NCBI RefSeq assembly: GCF_029269745.1
Contig: NZ_JARJHT010000003.1
Location: 372,001-436,000, forward strand
Reading direction: 5' to 3'
DNA length: 64,000 nt
Source of the DNA: Polluticoccus soli
GTDB taxonomy: Bacteria; Bacteroidota; Bacteroidia; Chitinophagales; Chitinophagaceae
Below the pieces are notes generated by a model. That model saw only the letters and a list, made by a program, of their open reading frames with translations, did not search any database and was not told where the DNA came from. Positions 51,005-59,307 of the stretch are shown here, in pieces; within the stretch, counting starts at the first letter, position 1, and the number at the start of each line of letters is the position of its first letter. Position numbers and translations under genes: made by a program.

Positions 51005-52909
51005 ATGAAACAACCTTACCGCCAGCTGCGGGGCTATTCGCTTGACCCCACCTTCTCTACACGGCTGGATACCGAAGGCATCAATGAAATTACTTACCAG
51101 GTGCGCTGGGAAGACAACCTCAAAAAAGGCCCCATAGGCGACTATTTTGAGGTAATAGACTTTGACCCGGCCAGCAACTGCTTTTACGACCCCGTGCACC
51201 TCGACGCGCCCGACGTACTCAGGCAGAGTGGCCTCACACCCAGCGAGGGCAACCCGAAGTTTCACCAGCAATTTGTGTACACCATTGCCATGAAGACACT
51301 GGAGCACTTCGAGCATTCGCTGGGACGGAAGATCATCTGGCCGCCACGCCAGTATTTCAAACAGCAAAAAGGCGAAGCATGGGAGTACGTGTGGGAATAC
51401 GTAGACAAACTGCGCATCCACCCGCACGCACTGCGCGATGCCAATGCCTACTACGATCCTGAAAAGAAGGCAGTGCTCTTTGGCTACTTCGAAGCAGCAC
51501 AAAATGTGGGCGGCATCAACTTCCCCGGTGGTGTCATCTTTACAGCACTATCGCCCGACATCATTGCGCACGAAATGACGCACGCCATTCTCGATAGCAT
51601 CCACCCGCGCTTTATCGAGAATACCAATCCAGATGTCCCTGCCTTCCACGAAGGCTTCGCCGATATCGTTGCGCTGCTGCAACGGTTCACCATTCCGCAG
51701 CTCGTAGAGCACCAGATAGCACAAACACGCGGCAACCTTGAAGAGTTCAGCTTCCTGGGCGAACTGGCCACACAGTTTGGCAATGCGCTGGACGGCAACC
51801 GCGGCGCACTACGCGGCGCCATCGGCAAGATCGAGAATGGCAAATGGCAACGCTACAAACCCAACCCCGAAGACTACCGCACTATATACGAACCACACGA
51901 CCGCGGCGCCATATTGGTCGCCGCCGTTTTCGACGCCTTTATAAGACTGTATAACAATACTACGGCAGACCTGCTGCGTATTGCTACCAACGGCAGCGGC
52001 GTATTGCAGGCCGGCGCCATTCACCCCGACCTGGTGAAACGCCTGGCACAAGAGGCATGCGAGCTCGCAGAAAGATTGTTGCATGTATGTATCCGCGCGC
52101 TCGACTACTGTCCGCCGCACGATATTACGTTTGGCGATTTCCTGCGCGCGCTTATCACTGCTGATCTCGACAGCTCTAACAAAGATGTGAAAGGATACAA
52201 AGTAGCCTTGATAGAAGCATTCAGGAGTTGGGGTATTTATCCTGAAAGAGTGAACACACTATCGGTTGATAGCCTGCAATGGTCTAAGCCCGTAACGATG
52301 ACCGACCAGGACAGAAGGTCATGGAAATTTATAGCAGACGAATTGCGCCAGGACATCCGCGATATAGTGGACAACTCTTACGCAAGCGCCAACAACAGGA
52401 AGAAGATACACGACCAATCGCTGAAGGTGCAGGCAAAACTGCACGGGTTGCTGATGGGCAAACGGCGCGGCAAGCCCGGTGCCTGGTCTAGCCTGCTGGC
52501 ACAACTGGGTCTCACCGACAAGGTGCTCACCTTCCAATACGATGGACAAGCTGTTTCGACCGGTCGTGTACCAGAACTGGAAGTGCATAGAGTACGACCA
52601 GTATTCCGCGTAGGCCGCGATGGCAAGATCAACGACCAGGTACTCATCACCCTCACGCAAACCATGCACTTCAAACAAGACGCACTTGAAGGACTTACGT
52701 TCCGCGGTGGTTGCACCATACTGCTCAACATGTCGCAAGACTGCGATGTAGAGTACGTGATCTGCAAGAACGTGAATAGCGAATACAGGTTCCAGCAGCA
52801 GATGGATTACCAGCTTGGTAAGACGGCCTCTTACACCGCGCTCAGCAAATCGTTGTATGATGAGGACGGCTGTGGCGATATCAACTTTGCTCACCTTCAT
52901 TTTCACTAA
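51005..52909 (+). CDS. Cytosolic gluzincin metalloprotease (M4/M36-like) with extra C-terminal domain
   Basis: A 634-residue zinc protease. The zinc site is H189-E190-MT-H193 in IIAHEMTHAILD, with the third ligand E216 and a supporting D220 in AFHEGFADIVAL, the thermolysin/fungalysin spacing. Unlike typical M4/M36 enzymes it has no signal peptide and no PepSY or FTP propeptide, so it appears to act inside the cell. About 200 residues after the catalytic core (from about 435) form a region I cannot name, ending in GDINFAHLHFH. The MBL-fold gene follows after 21 bases. No similar gene pair is known to me, so the substrate is open. Confidence 0.82.
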   Translation: MKQPYRQLRGYSLDPTFSTRLDTEGINEITYQVRWEDNLKKGPIGDYFEVIDFDPASNCFYDPVHLDAPDVLRQSGLTPSEGNPKFHQQFVYTIAMKTLEHFEHSLGRKIIWPPRQYFKQQKGEAWEYVWEYVDKLRIHPHALRDANAYYDPEKKAVLFGYFEAAQNVGGINFPGGVIFTALSPDIIAHEMTHAILDSIHPRFIENTNPDVPAFHEGFADIVALLQRFTIPQLVEHQIAQTRGNLEEFSFLGELATQFGNALDGNRGALRGAIGKIENGKWQRYKPNPEDYRTIYEPHDRGAILVAAVFDAFIRLYNNTTADLLRIATNGSGVLQAGAIHPDLVKRLAQEACELAERLLHVCIRALDYCPPHDITFGDFLRALITADLDSSNKDVKGYKVALIEAFRSWGIYPERVNTLSVDSLQWSKPVTMTDQDRRSWKFIADELRQDIRDIVDNSYASANNRKKIHDQSLKVQAKLHGLLMGKRRGKPGAWSSLLAQLGLTDKVLTFQYDGQAVSTGRVPELEVHRVRPVFRVGRDGKINDQVLITLTQTMHFKQDALEGLTFRGGCTILLNMSQDCDVEYVICKNVNSEYRFQQQMDYQLGKTASYTALSKSLYDEDGCGDINFAHLHFH

Positions 52910-52930
52910 ACCAACCCAAAAACAACTACC

Positions 52931-54310
52931 ATGGCAAAATCAGTAGATGTAACCGTAAAAATGTTCCAGGTGGGCGAACTGGGCGATTGCTTCCTGCTCA
53001 CCTTCAACGATAAAAAGAACAAAAGCAATGTGCTGATAGATTGCGGCACATTCCGCAACAGCCAGAGCTCCAAAGACCGTCTCGAGGAGATCGTTACCTA
53101 TATTAAATCAGAAGTAAACGGACACCTCGATGTGGTTATCGGCACACACCAGCACAACGATCATATGTCAGGCTTCTGCCACTGCGAAGAGCATTTCCAG
53201 GATTCCGTATCGCAAGTGTGGCTGTCGTGGCTCGACGACCCACGCGATGCTTTTGCAAGGCAGATACGCAGGGATGAAAAGAAGCTGACCGACAAAGTAC
53301 AGGCCATTGGTCTGAAACTGCACGCGCTCAACAAGACCGAACATGCCAACCGCCTGCACGACATGCTGGGCTTCTACAGTGTGGACGATTCGCCGGGTGT
53401 ACCCGCGCGCGGTATAGAAGTATTGAAGAAGGTAGGCAAGAAGAAACCCGAATACCTGAGTCCCGGCCAGATAAAAAGCCTGCCCGGTATAGACGAAGAG
53501 TCGGTGAAGGTGTATGTACTCGGCCCACCCCGCCGCCGCGACCAGCTCTTCAGCAAAGACCCCGATAAAACACAGAGCTACGATCCGCACCTGGCGCTGG
53601 CTAATGGCAATGCCAGCCGCATGCTCTCGGCACTCGACAACCAAAACGAAGGAACCTTTAACAGGGCTGAAGACCAGTTCCCCTTCAATCAAACCTTTAA
53701 AAAGAAACGTTCTGAAATCGATCCCGAGATACTGGCCGCCTACGACCACCGCGATAGCAAATGGAGAAAGATAGACGACGACTGGCTGGGCTCTGCTGCA
53801 CGCCTCGGCATCTACCTCGACTCGTACACCAACAACAGCAGCCTGGTGCTGGCCTTCGAGCTGGTGCGTTCAGGTAAAGTATTGTTGTTTGCTGCCGATG
53901 CGCAAACGGGTAACTGGGTATCGTGGGAGCATATAAAATGGGCTGATGCGCCGCACTTTAATACCTACCAGCTGCTTCAAAACACAGTATTATATAAAGT
54001 AGGTCACCACGGCAGCCACAATGCTACACTGGTAAAAGCGCTGGAGGCGATGGAACACCCTGAGCTGGTGGCTATGATACCGGTAGACAAGACCGACAGC
54101 AACATCACCAAACCCAACGGATGGAAGATGCCGGCCAAGAACCTGTATCGCCGCCTGAAGGAAAAAACTAACCATCGTGTACTAAGAATGGATTACGGCT
54201 ACGACCCGGATTGCAGCCCTACCGGCAAAAACAAAAACAGCTGGAGAGGATTGGTGAAACCAAAGATCGACAAGACCAATAAATATATAGAGTACACCAT
54301 ACAAGGCTAA
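52931..54310 (+). CDS. ComEC/Rec2-like MBL-fold hydrolase
   Basis: A 459-residue metallo-beta-lactamase-fold protein without signal peptide. The metal motif THQHNDHMSG gives H73, H75, D77 and H78; later ligands are in FAADAQTGNW and VGHHGSHN, the pattern of the ComEC-like group that includes nuclease and phosphodiesterase members. Inserted segments (about 90-230) separate the two halves. It is co-transcribed with a cytosolic metalloprotease upstream and a small protein downstream, an uncommon grouping. The substrate may be a nucleic acid or nucleotide, but that is only suggested by the family. Confidence 0.82.
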   Translation: MAKSVDVTVKMFQVGELGDCFLLTFNDKKNKSNVLIDCGTFRNSQSSKDRLEEIVTYIKSEVNGHLDVVIGTHQHNDHMSGFCHCEEHFQDSVSQVWLSWLDDPRDAFARQIRRDEKKLTDKVQAIGLKLHALNKTEHANRLHDMLGFYSVDDSPGVPARGIEVLKKVGKKKPEYLSPGQIKSLPGIDEESVKVYVLGPPRRRDQLFSKDPDKTQSYDPHLALANGNASRMLSALDNQNEGTFNRAEDQFPFNQTFKKKRSEIDPEILAAYDHRDSKWRKIDDDWLGSAARLGIYLDSYTNNSSLVLAFELVRSGKVLLFAADAQTGNWVSWEHIKWADAPHFNTYQLLQNTVLYKVGHHGSHNATLVKALEAMEHPELVAMIPVDKTDSNITKPNGWKMPAKNLYRRLKEKTNHRVLRMDYGYDPDCSPTGKNKNSWRGLVKPKIDKTNKYIEYTIQG

Positions 54311-54417
54311 CAAAACCACTATAACCTATAACCCTTTCCCTCTTAACCTATCACCTTCAAACCCTATCATTTGTATGGAACAGTTTTTGCATGAACTTGA
54401 GGATCAGAACGAATGTT

Positions 54418-54696
54418 ATGAATATCAACCGCTTGATGGAAGATCTCGAAAAGCTCGATTTTCAACGCGAACCCTACCTGATAGGTTTAAGACTCATTGT
54501 CCTGAATGCGATAAACGAGCTCAACCGCCAGCGTTCTGCCAGTCCGCAATACTGCAGCCAGCTGATACGTTCGCTGCAAGACACCTACAAGCAAATACCT
54601 TCCAGCAGCGACGACTGCGACGTGCACGATTTCAATGTGCTGAAAGCGCAGGTGTACGACAGCCTGGGCCAGGCCAGGCATGTGGCAGCAGCCTAA
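54418..54696 (+). CDS. Small helical protein, third gene of the protease-MBL operon
   Basis: A 92-residue protein (MNINRLMEDLEKLDFQREPYLIGLRLIVLNAINELNRQ ... FNVLKAQVYDSLGQARHVAAA), strongly predicted helical with a leucine pattern. Not recognised. The start could also be ATG 54391, nine codons upstream; the compact helix begins at 54418. It ends 2 bases from the stop of the convergent DUF1697 gene. Its frame is open through a region with two other open frames, so it rests on codon pattern and operon position. Confidence 0.55.
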   Translation: MNINRLMEDLEKLDFQREPYLIGLRLIVLNAINELNRQRSASPQYCSQLIRSLQDTYKQIPSSSDDCDVHDFNVLKAQVYDSLGQARHVAAA

Positions 54697-54698
54697 AC

Positions 54699-55244
54699 TT
54701 ATTTATCAAACATTGCGAGGATCTTATGGAGCGTGGTCTGGTTGCGACCCGTGGCCAACTGTTTCAGTTTGCGCTCTACAAACATATTGCTGAACAGCGA
54801 TTTCGATCCGTCCTTCACCACAAGGGCATATACATCGCGGCCGGCGATCTTAAAACTATCTATCTCGTTACTCTGAGACTCGAACGTCTTTCGCTGCTCC
54901 GCATCGGGAGCTTTGGTAAGGAAGGTAATATATAATGCGAGGTCTTTGCCGAGCGCTGCTTTTTTGAACGGGTTATTGCTGAGTATCTCTTCCAGCTCAG
55001 CCTTAGTTCTCAAAAACACCTCCACCTCGAAACCAAGTTCTTTGACAAGTTGTTTCTCGATCTTAGCCGTGAGCTTTGCTTCATCTTTCTCTTTGGCTTC
55101 CAGCAGCACGTTGCCGCTTTGTATATAAGTGCGTACGTTGGCAACCCCGGGCATCTCGCCCAGTATCCGACGCAGGTCTTCCATCTTGATGAGCCTGTGC
55201 CCGCTTACATTGATAGCTCTTAAGAAAGCAACATACTGTTCCAT
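54699..55244 (-). CDS. DUF1697 protein
   Basis: A 181-residue member of DUF1697. Signatures: YVAFLRAINVSGHRLIKMEDLRRIL, VRTYIQSGNVLLEA, then FLRTKAELEEILSNNPF and the C-terminal MFVERKLKQLATGRNQTTLHKIL. The family is widespread and of unknown function. It stands alone and is convergent with the protease-MBL operon. Confidence 0.88.
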   Translation of the reverse strand: MEQYVAFLRAINVSGHRLIKMEDLRRILGEMPGVANVRTYIQSGNVLLEAKEKDEAKLTAKIEKQLVKELGFEVEVFLRTKAELEEILSNNPFKKAALGKDLALYITFLTKAPDAEQRKTFESQSNEIDSFKIAGRDVYALVVKDGSKSLFSNMFVERKLKQLATGRNQTTLHKILAMFDK

Positions 55245-55316
55245 ACCGATGAGCTAAAAATAAAAAAAGTTGCATTGGCGGCTGCAACTCTCTTCACAAA
55301 GCTCATGTCACAGCCA

Positions 55317-55667
55317 TCAGAACCGGTAGTGTATCTGCCTTTCGACCGCGTAGGTGCGTATGTCTTTAAAAATCTCAAATTTGGAGGTCATAGCCGGGTG
55401 GCTTACCCTCGCCATGATGATCACTTCATACTCTTCTTCGCGACGGGCGCCTTTGCTGGTAAAGATGCCGCCATTCAGTTTGGCGATCTTGTGATTCTTG
55501 TACTCATTGATGAGTTCTTCGCGTCTTTCGGAAGGACAAACAAACAAGGCCACTATATTACCAACGCCGCAGTAGTTGTTACCAACAAGGTACTGGAAGT
55601 GATTCTTTACTTCGATGGCTTTAGACAATGTAAACGATTTGCCGTCCAGGGAATTTGAACGATTCAT
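55317..55667 (-). CDS. Hypothetical protein
   Basis: A 116-residue protein (MNRSNSLDGKSFTLSKAIEVKNHFQYLVGNNYCGVGNIVALFVCPSERREELINEYKNHKIAKLNGGIFTSKG...) with a mix of strands and helices, no signal sequence and two Cys. No family is recognised. It lies 72 bases upstream of DUF1697 in the same direction. Confidence 0.55.
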   Translation of the reverse strand: MNRSNSLDGKSFTLSKAIEVKNHFQYLVGNNYCGVGNIVALFVCPSERREELINEYKNHKIAKLNGGIFTSKGARREEEYEVIIMARVSHPAMTSKFEIFKDIRTYAVERQIHYRF

Positions 55668-55841
55668 AGCGAGAGATTTAACTGGTGAAAAAATAACCGG
55701 CTTTGGTTACGGCCGCTACCGGTACAGTAAATACTAAAACAGCCGTGCCTGAAAGCTTGCCAATATTGTACAAGCGGCTATTTGTCAATCCGTTGCACTG
55801 GCATAGTTTTTAAAACTTGTAGGCAAATAAATTCAACAGTT

Positions 55842-56138
55842 ATGAAAAAGTCGATTGAATTAGTTACGTATAGACTGGCCTTTCTTTTTATGACGATGAT
55901 GGCGTCCGTTTACAGTTTTGCGCAAGACGCTACCAATGTAACGGTAGAAAAAACCGCAAAAACAACCACCACAGAGCAGTGGTACACTGAGCCCTGGGTT
56001 TGGATAGTAGGCGGCGCATTGTTATTCATTCTGTTATTGGGTGCGATTCTGGGTGGCGGCAGCCGTTCCCGCAGCACTTCTGATACGCGTGTGCACCGCA
56101 CCACCATTACAAGGCAAGATGATGTGTATGATGCTTAG
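55842..56138 (+). CDS. Small membrane protein
   Basis: A 98-residue protein. An N-terminal signal sequence (about 1-28), a short external stretch (DATNVTVEKTAKTTTTEQWYTEP), one membrane helix (WVWIVGGALLFILLLGAIL) and a Ser/Arg/Thr-rich cytosolic tail follow each other. Small proteins with this WYTEPWVW plan are common in Bacteroidota; the role is unknown. A strong hairpin terminator follows. Confidence 0.7.
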   Translation: MKKSIELVTYRLAFLFMTMMASVYSFAQDATNVTVEKTAKTTTTEQWYTEPWVWIVGGALLFILLLGAILGGGSRSRSTSDTRVHRTTITRQDDVYDA

Positions 56139-56178
56139 TTAATGAGCTGTTATTGAGTGTTTTTTAAATGTTTGGCAG

Positions 56179-56213
56179 CAGGCGCATTTCATTGGAAATG
56201 CGCCTGTTGTTTT
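56179..56213 (+). terminator. Rho-independent terminator
   Basis: Stem CAGGCGCATTTC / GGAAATGCGCCTG with loop ATT, followed by TTGTTTTG. Confidence 0.8.
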
Positions 56214-56232
56214 GCCAATTATCAAAAGGGCA

Positions 56233-56261
56233 AAAAAATACTCCCCTCGTATTGAGGGGAG
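56233..56261 (-). terminator. Terminator of the small-protein gene at 56471
   Basis: On the minus strand, CTCCCCTC / GAGGGGAG with a five-base loop is followed by TATTTTTTT. Confidence 0.7.
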
Positions 56262-56470
56262 CTTAATCAACCACCATCTACCTCACTCGTCACATCACTT
56301 TATTCTGGTTCGTTTACTATTCCTTTCCCTACTTACTATTAAAAAATATGCCCCTCCGGCCGTTCGGGGAGAAGCTTTCAGAAACAAGGCGATAGATGCA
56401 AGCCAATAATTGCACAGTACACAGCTGCGGAAAAATTTTCTACAAAAACGGCTACAATCGGCTGTGGAAG

Positions 56471-56683
56471 CTAGTTTCGTGGAGCGCTGCGGCGCATGTC
56501 CTTCACCAGCTCCATGGCTTTGATATGTGCCTCCCTCGCCGAGTCGGCAGGGATCATGGCATATATAAGATGCCCATTTTTATCATGCTCAAATTTCACG
56601 TTCTCAGCTTCGTGCGGGGGAGACAATAATTCGTGACAGGCTAACACTTCATTTTTCAAAAACACTACTTTAAAAACGGCCAT
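56471..56683 (-). CDS. Small protein, paralogue of the one at 18954-19151
   Basis: A 70-residue protein, MAVFKVVFLKNEVLACHELL at the start and NGHLIYAMIPADSAREAHIKAMELV later. It aligns end to end with the 65-residue protein at 18954-19151, sharing FLKN-x-VL, NG-x-LI(F/Y)A and the C-terminal helix. The two genes lie about 37 kb apart with unrelated neighbours. No named family is recognised. Confidence 0.65.
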   Translation of the reverse strand: MAVFKVVFLKNEVLACHELLSPPHEAENVKFEHDKNGHLIYAMIPADSAREAHIKAMELVKDMRRSAPRN

Positions 56684-56837
56684 CTCTCATTCTTTTCGGG
56701 TCCAACAAATGCTCGCTCATCAATAAGCAAAAACTATGCAACGGCCGAGCTGCAGTTATATAACCAAACAACCCATATAAACTCATATCAACCAGTTAGA
56801 AATGCCCGTTTTTTCACTATGTTATTTTAACAACTTA

Positions 56838-56870
56838 TTGCACACTGTACCGTGGCACGTTCTATATTTG
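56838..56870 (+). promoter_or_regulatory. Bacteroidota-type promoter
   Basis: TTG at 56838-56840 and a perfect TATATTTG at 56863-56870 are 22 bases apart. The start at 56895 follows after a leader of about 20 bases and is favoured over one at 56802, which would lie upstream of this promoter. Confidence 0.55.
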
Positions 56871-56894
56871 AATACTGAAAACAACCCAACTCAC

Positions 56895-57143
56895 ATGATA
56901 CGCTACCACCAATTCGAAACATCTGTCCAGGAGACAGCTAATGATTTTCACGACTGGAAACACCTGCTGCCAGCAGTACCTATTGCATTCCGCCTCCGGT
57001 TCCTGTACGTCATCGACAATCACTTTCACCTGCCCGATGCCTTCGATATCGTAATGAGCAGCCAAAGCCTTAACGACGACAGGTTTGAAGAGTTCCTGAC
57101 GACAGCGCGAAAAAGCGAGACTTACTTGTATTGTAAGGAATAG
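56895..57143 (+). CDS. Small hypothetical protein
   Basis: An 82-residue protein (MIRYHQFETSVQETANDFHDWKHLLPAVPIAFRLRFLYVIDNHFHLPDAFDIVMSSQSLNDDRFEEFLTTARKSETY...), probably helical and acidic, with several His. Not recognised. The start was chosen from the promoter at 56838-56870. Confidence 0.5.
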   Translation: MIRYHQFETSVQETANDFHDWKHLLPAVPIAFRLRFLYVIDNHFHLPDAFDIVMSSQSLNDDRFEEFLTTARKSETYLYCKE

Positions 57144-57231
57144 GTTTGACTAGCTATCGATCATGAACGGAAAGGGCGAATATTGGTTCCGGAAGTTATT
57201 TGGATTATATTAGATACAAATCTTTCTACCC

Positions 57232-57930
57232 ATGCGCAGGCTGTCGTTACTGTTTTGTTTGGTAGCAGGTACCACCTGGTGCTCTGCACAGACAGCCTCC
57301 GATAATCCCTTGTTCAACACCTTCAAGCAAGGCTTGGTACAAGGCGAGGGCAATGCAGCCTCAGTAGCGGTCATCAAAGCAGCCATCGGCACCTTTGGGG
57401 TCAATAATGTGTTCCGTTATTTTTCTACTGACAATGCAGCTGGAAAGTACACGATCCGCCTGAGGAACGACGAGACCATCACGCTGACATTCACTGAACT
57501 GAAACAAGCCGCTACTGCATCAGCCTTCAGCGAGAAGAGCACCGACCTGCTGTCGCACGACATCCGTAAATATGCAGAGCTCTGCTTTGCTGTAATGGCA
57601 AAAAAGCTGCAGCAGCAAAACCCACGTTACAATTATGTGTCTGCGGTGAGCGATATTAATGATGGTATAGAACCGGCAGATGCAGCCGCATTGTTAGGAC
57701 TGAAACTCAAAAGCCTGAAACCCTGTACCGTGGATAACCTGTCGCACTACAACCATATCATCGTGTGCAATCCTTACCATATAGCTTACGCCAACACTGG
57801 CTATTATGATGAGCTGAAGAACCAGGCAGGCGTTGCCACGCTCAACGACTTCAGGCAAAACCACTACGGCGCCAAATGCGCCCTGCGCCGCTGCAATATC
57901 AGTGAAGCGTTCAGGGTGGATGAATTCTAA
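57232..57930 (+). CDS. Secreted protein of unknown function
   Basis: A 232-residue protein with signal peptide MRRLSLLFCLVAGTTWCSAQ. The mature protein (NTFKQGLVQGEGNAASVAVIKAAIGTFGVNNVFRYFS ... ELCFAVMAKKLQQQNPRYNYVSAVSDINDGIEPADAAALLGLKLKSLKPCTV) is mostly helical, with four Cys near the C-terminal half. No family is recognised. It is convergent with the T9SS gene at 57981. Confidence 0.7.
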   Translation: MRRLSLLFCLVAGTTWCSAQTASDNPLFNTFKQGLVQGEGNAASVAVIKAAIGTFGVNNVFRYFSTDNAAGKYTIRLRNDETITLTFTELKQAATASAFSEKSTDLLSHDIRKYAELCFAVMAKKLQQQNPRYNYVSAVSDINDGIEPADAAALLGLKLKSLKPCTVDNLSHYNHIIVCNPYHIAYANTGYYDELKNQAGVATLNDFRQNHYGAKCALRRCNISEAFRVDEF

Positions 57931-57956
57931 AAAAAATGCCGGGACGAATCCCGGCA
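57930..57956 (-). terminator. Terminator of the T9SS gene at 57981
   Basis: On the minus strand TGCCGGGA / TCCCGGCA with loop TTCG is followed by eight T. The stem resembles those at 24441 and 26208. Confidence 0.8.
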
Positions 57957-57980
57957 CCTATAAAGTAAGTCGTTCAGTCA

Positions 57981-59180
57981 TTATTGTTCAACCCTGAAAG
58001 GAGCTGTAGCTACTTCGCCTTTGTCGTTCGACAAGGTAAGCCAGTACACACCATTAGCCAGCGTTGAAGGCAGATTGATCTGCAACTCGTTGCTACCGTT
58101 AGCCAGCACAGTACCCTCGCCAGATACGGCGCCTGTGATCTGGCTCAGCTTATAGCGGTAGTTACCATTTGCTGTAGATGCCAGCTTCACATTGATCGCC
58201 CTGCTGTTACCAACCGGGTTAGGATACAATACCATTTTACCATCGGCGCTTACGCTTTGCACCGAAGTACGGAATGGGATGCGCAGGATATGTATCTGGG
58301 CTGTTGACACATTAGTGTACGTAGCATCGTTACCATAAGTGTACAGTACCAGTGCGTTGATCTCCTGCGGGCGGAACAGCTCTGCAAAATAGCTGTTGGT
58401 TATTTTGTTCTGCGTCAGTTGCAGGGCACCTAATACAGGAGCCGGAGCTGGTGAACCGTTCAGGAAGAACGAATCGGTAGTAACACCACTAATGCGTTCC
58501 AGCAATACATCCACGAAGTCGGTCATCGAGCCATCATACAATATAACAGAGGCCTTACCGAAACCGGGAACGCTGAAGTTATAGTCGGTGGTTGATTTGT
58601 ACTGGAATGGGGCGCTCGTCAGGCTTTGGGCCTGGAAGGTCAGCTCCATGTTGACCGTCAAGCTCCATGTTGACTGCCAGCTGCTGTTATAAGTAGCCGG
58701 GAACTTGATGAGTGGATAAGGTTGAGAATAAGGAGCATCCTGCGCGAGGATCACCAGCGAGTCGGAAGCAATGAAAGGCGCACCAAACTGACCCAGGCCT
58801 ATAGCATAGCGTTCTGTAGTTTCGCCAATACGCATGAAACCGGTTGCAGTTATGCCAGACCACCTGTTGGTCTTCAGTCGCAACGAATCGAGCGCGCCCA
58901 TCTTGGTGTTGCGAGAGCTATACCAGCTAGCACCCGGCAGGTTGCTGTTCGTACCCTGGAGCTGTTCTGAATAGTAGCGGGTGTTGCTATATTGAACACC
59001 GGTAAAATCCCACTCTTGTGCTGCAGAACCCGGTGCCAGTTGCGGCACGGGCAATTGTGCATCAGCAAAGGTGTCTGATCCGATTACCGCCGACGAGTAG
59101 CTGCTCTGGGTGAGTGTGATCTGTGCAAAAGCTGCACCTGCGCCCAGCATCGCTATGGCAAATGCGTAAAGTTTCTTCAT
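57981..59180 (-). CDS. Secreted protein with T9SS sorting domain
   Basis: A 399-residue protein with signal peptide MKKLYAFAIAMLGAGAAFAQ. The main part (about 21-300) is beta-rich (SAVIGSDTFADAQLPVPQLAPGSAAQEWDFTGVQ ...) and not recognised. The last 75 residues are a T9SS type A sorting domain (VLYPNPVGNSRAINVKL ... GVYWLTLSNDKGEVATAPFRVEQ). The start at 59180 is set by the signal peptide. TATATTTG on the minus strand just upstream is a likely -7 element. Confidence 0.82.
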   Translation of the reverse strand: MKKLYAFAIAMLGAGAAFAQITLTQSSYSSAVIGSDTFADAQLPVPQLAPGSAAQEWDFTGVQYSNTRYYSEQLQGTNSNLPGASWYSSRNTKMGALDSLRLKTNRWSGITATGFMRIGETTERYAIGLGQFGAPFIASDSLVILAQDAPYSQPYPLIKFPATYNSSWQSTWSLTVNMELTFQAQSLTSAPFQYKSTTDYNFSVPGFGKASVILYDGSMTDFVDVLLERISGVTTDSFFLNGSPAPAPVLGALQLTQNKITNSYFAELFRPQEINALVLYTYGNDATYTNVSTAQIHILRIPFRTSVQSVSADGKMVLYPNPVGNSRAINVKLASTANGNYRYKLSQITGAVSGEGTVLANGSNELQINLPSTLANGVYWLTLSNDKGEVATAPFRVEQ

Positions 59181-59200
59181 AATGGAAATTGAGTTGAGTC

Positions 59201-59208
59201 CAAATATA
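59201..59208 (-). promoter_or_regulatory. -7 element of the T9SS gene promoter
   Basis: On the minus strand TATATTTG fits TAnnTTTG exactly and lies 21 bases before the ATG at 59180. No good -33 element was found at the usual distance. Confidence 0.4.
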
Positions 59209-59307
59209 TAAAAAAGCCAGCAGCACACATAACATCGCATGACAATGCCATGACAAATAAAGTCGCCGAGCAGCATTAATTTGCGCCCATAAAATCACAC
59301 ACCTCAC

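Larger units (their letters stand above)
56139..56470. other. Intergenic region with two terminator-like hairpins
   Basis: No gene is seen. A plus-strand hairpin lies at 56179-56213 and a minus-strand one at 56233-56261 (both listed). The remainder to 56470 is AT-rich and without repeats. Confidence 0.4.

Noticed and set aside
54375-54935. A 186-codon plus-strand frame overlapping the small helical gene
   Set aside because: Its second half is antisense to DUF1697 and its product looks random; the frame starting at 54391/54418 ends neatly before the DUF1697 stop.
58642-58674. Direct repeat AGCTCCATGTTGAC twice, 19 bases apart, inside the T9SS gene at 57981
   Set aside because: The reading frame is intact and the two copies are in different frames; a small local coincidence or old duplication without visible effect.
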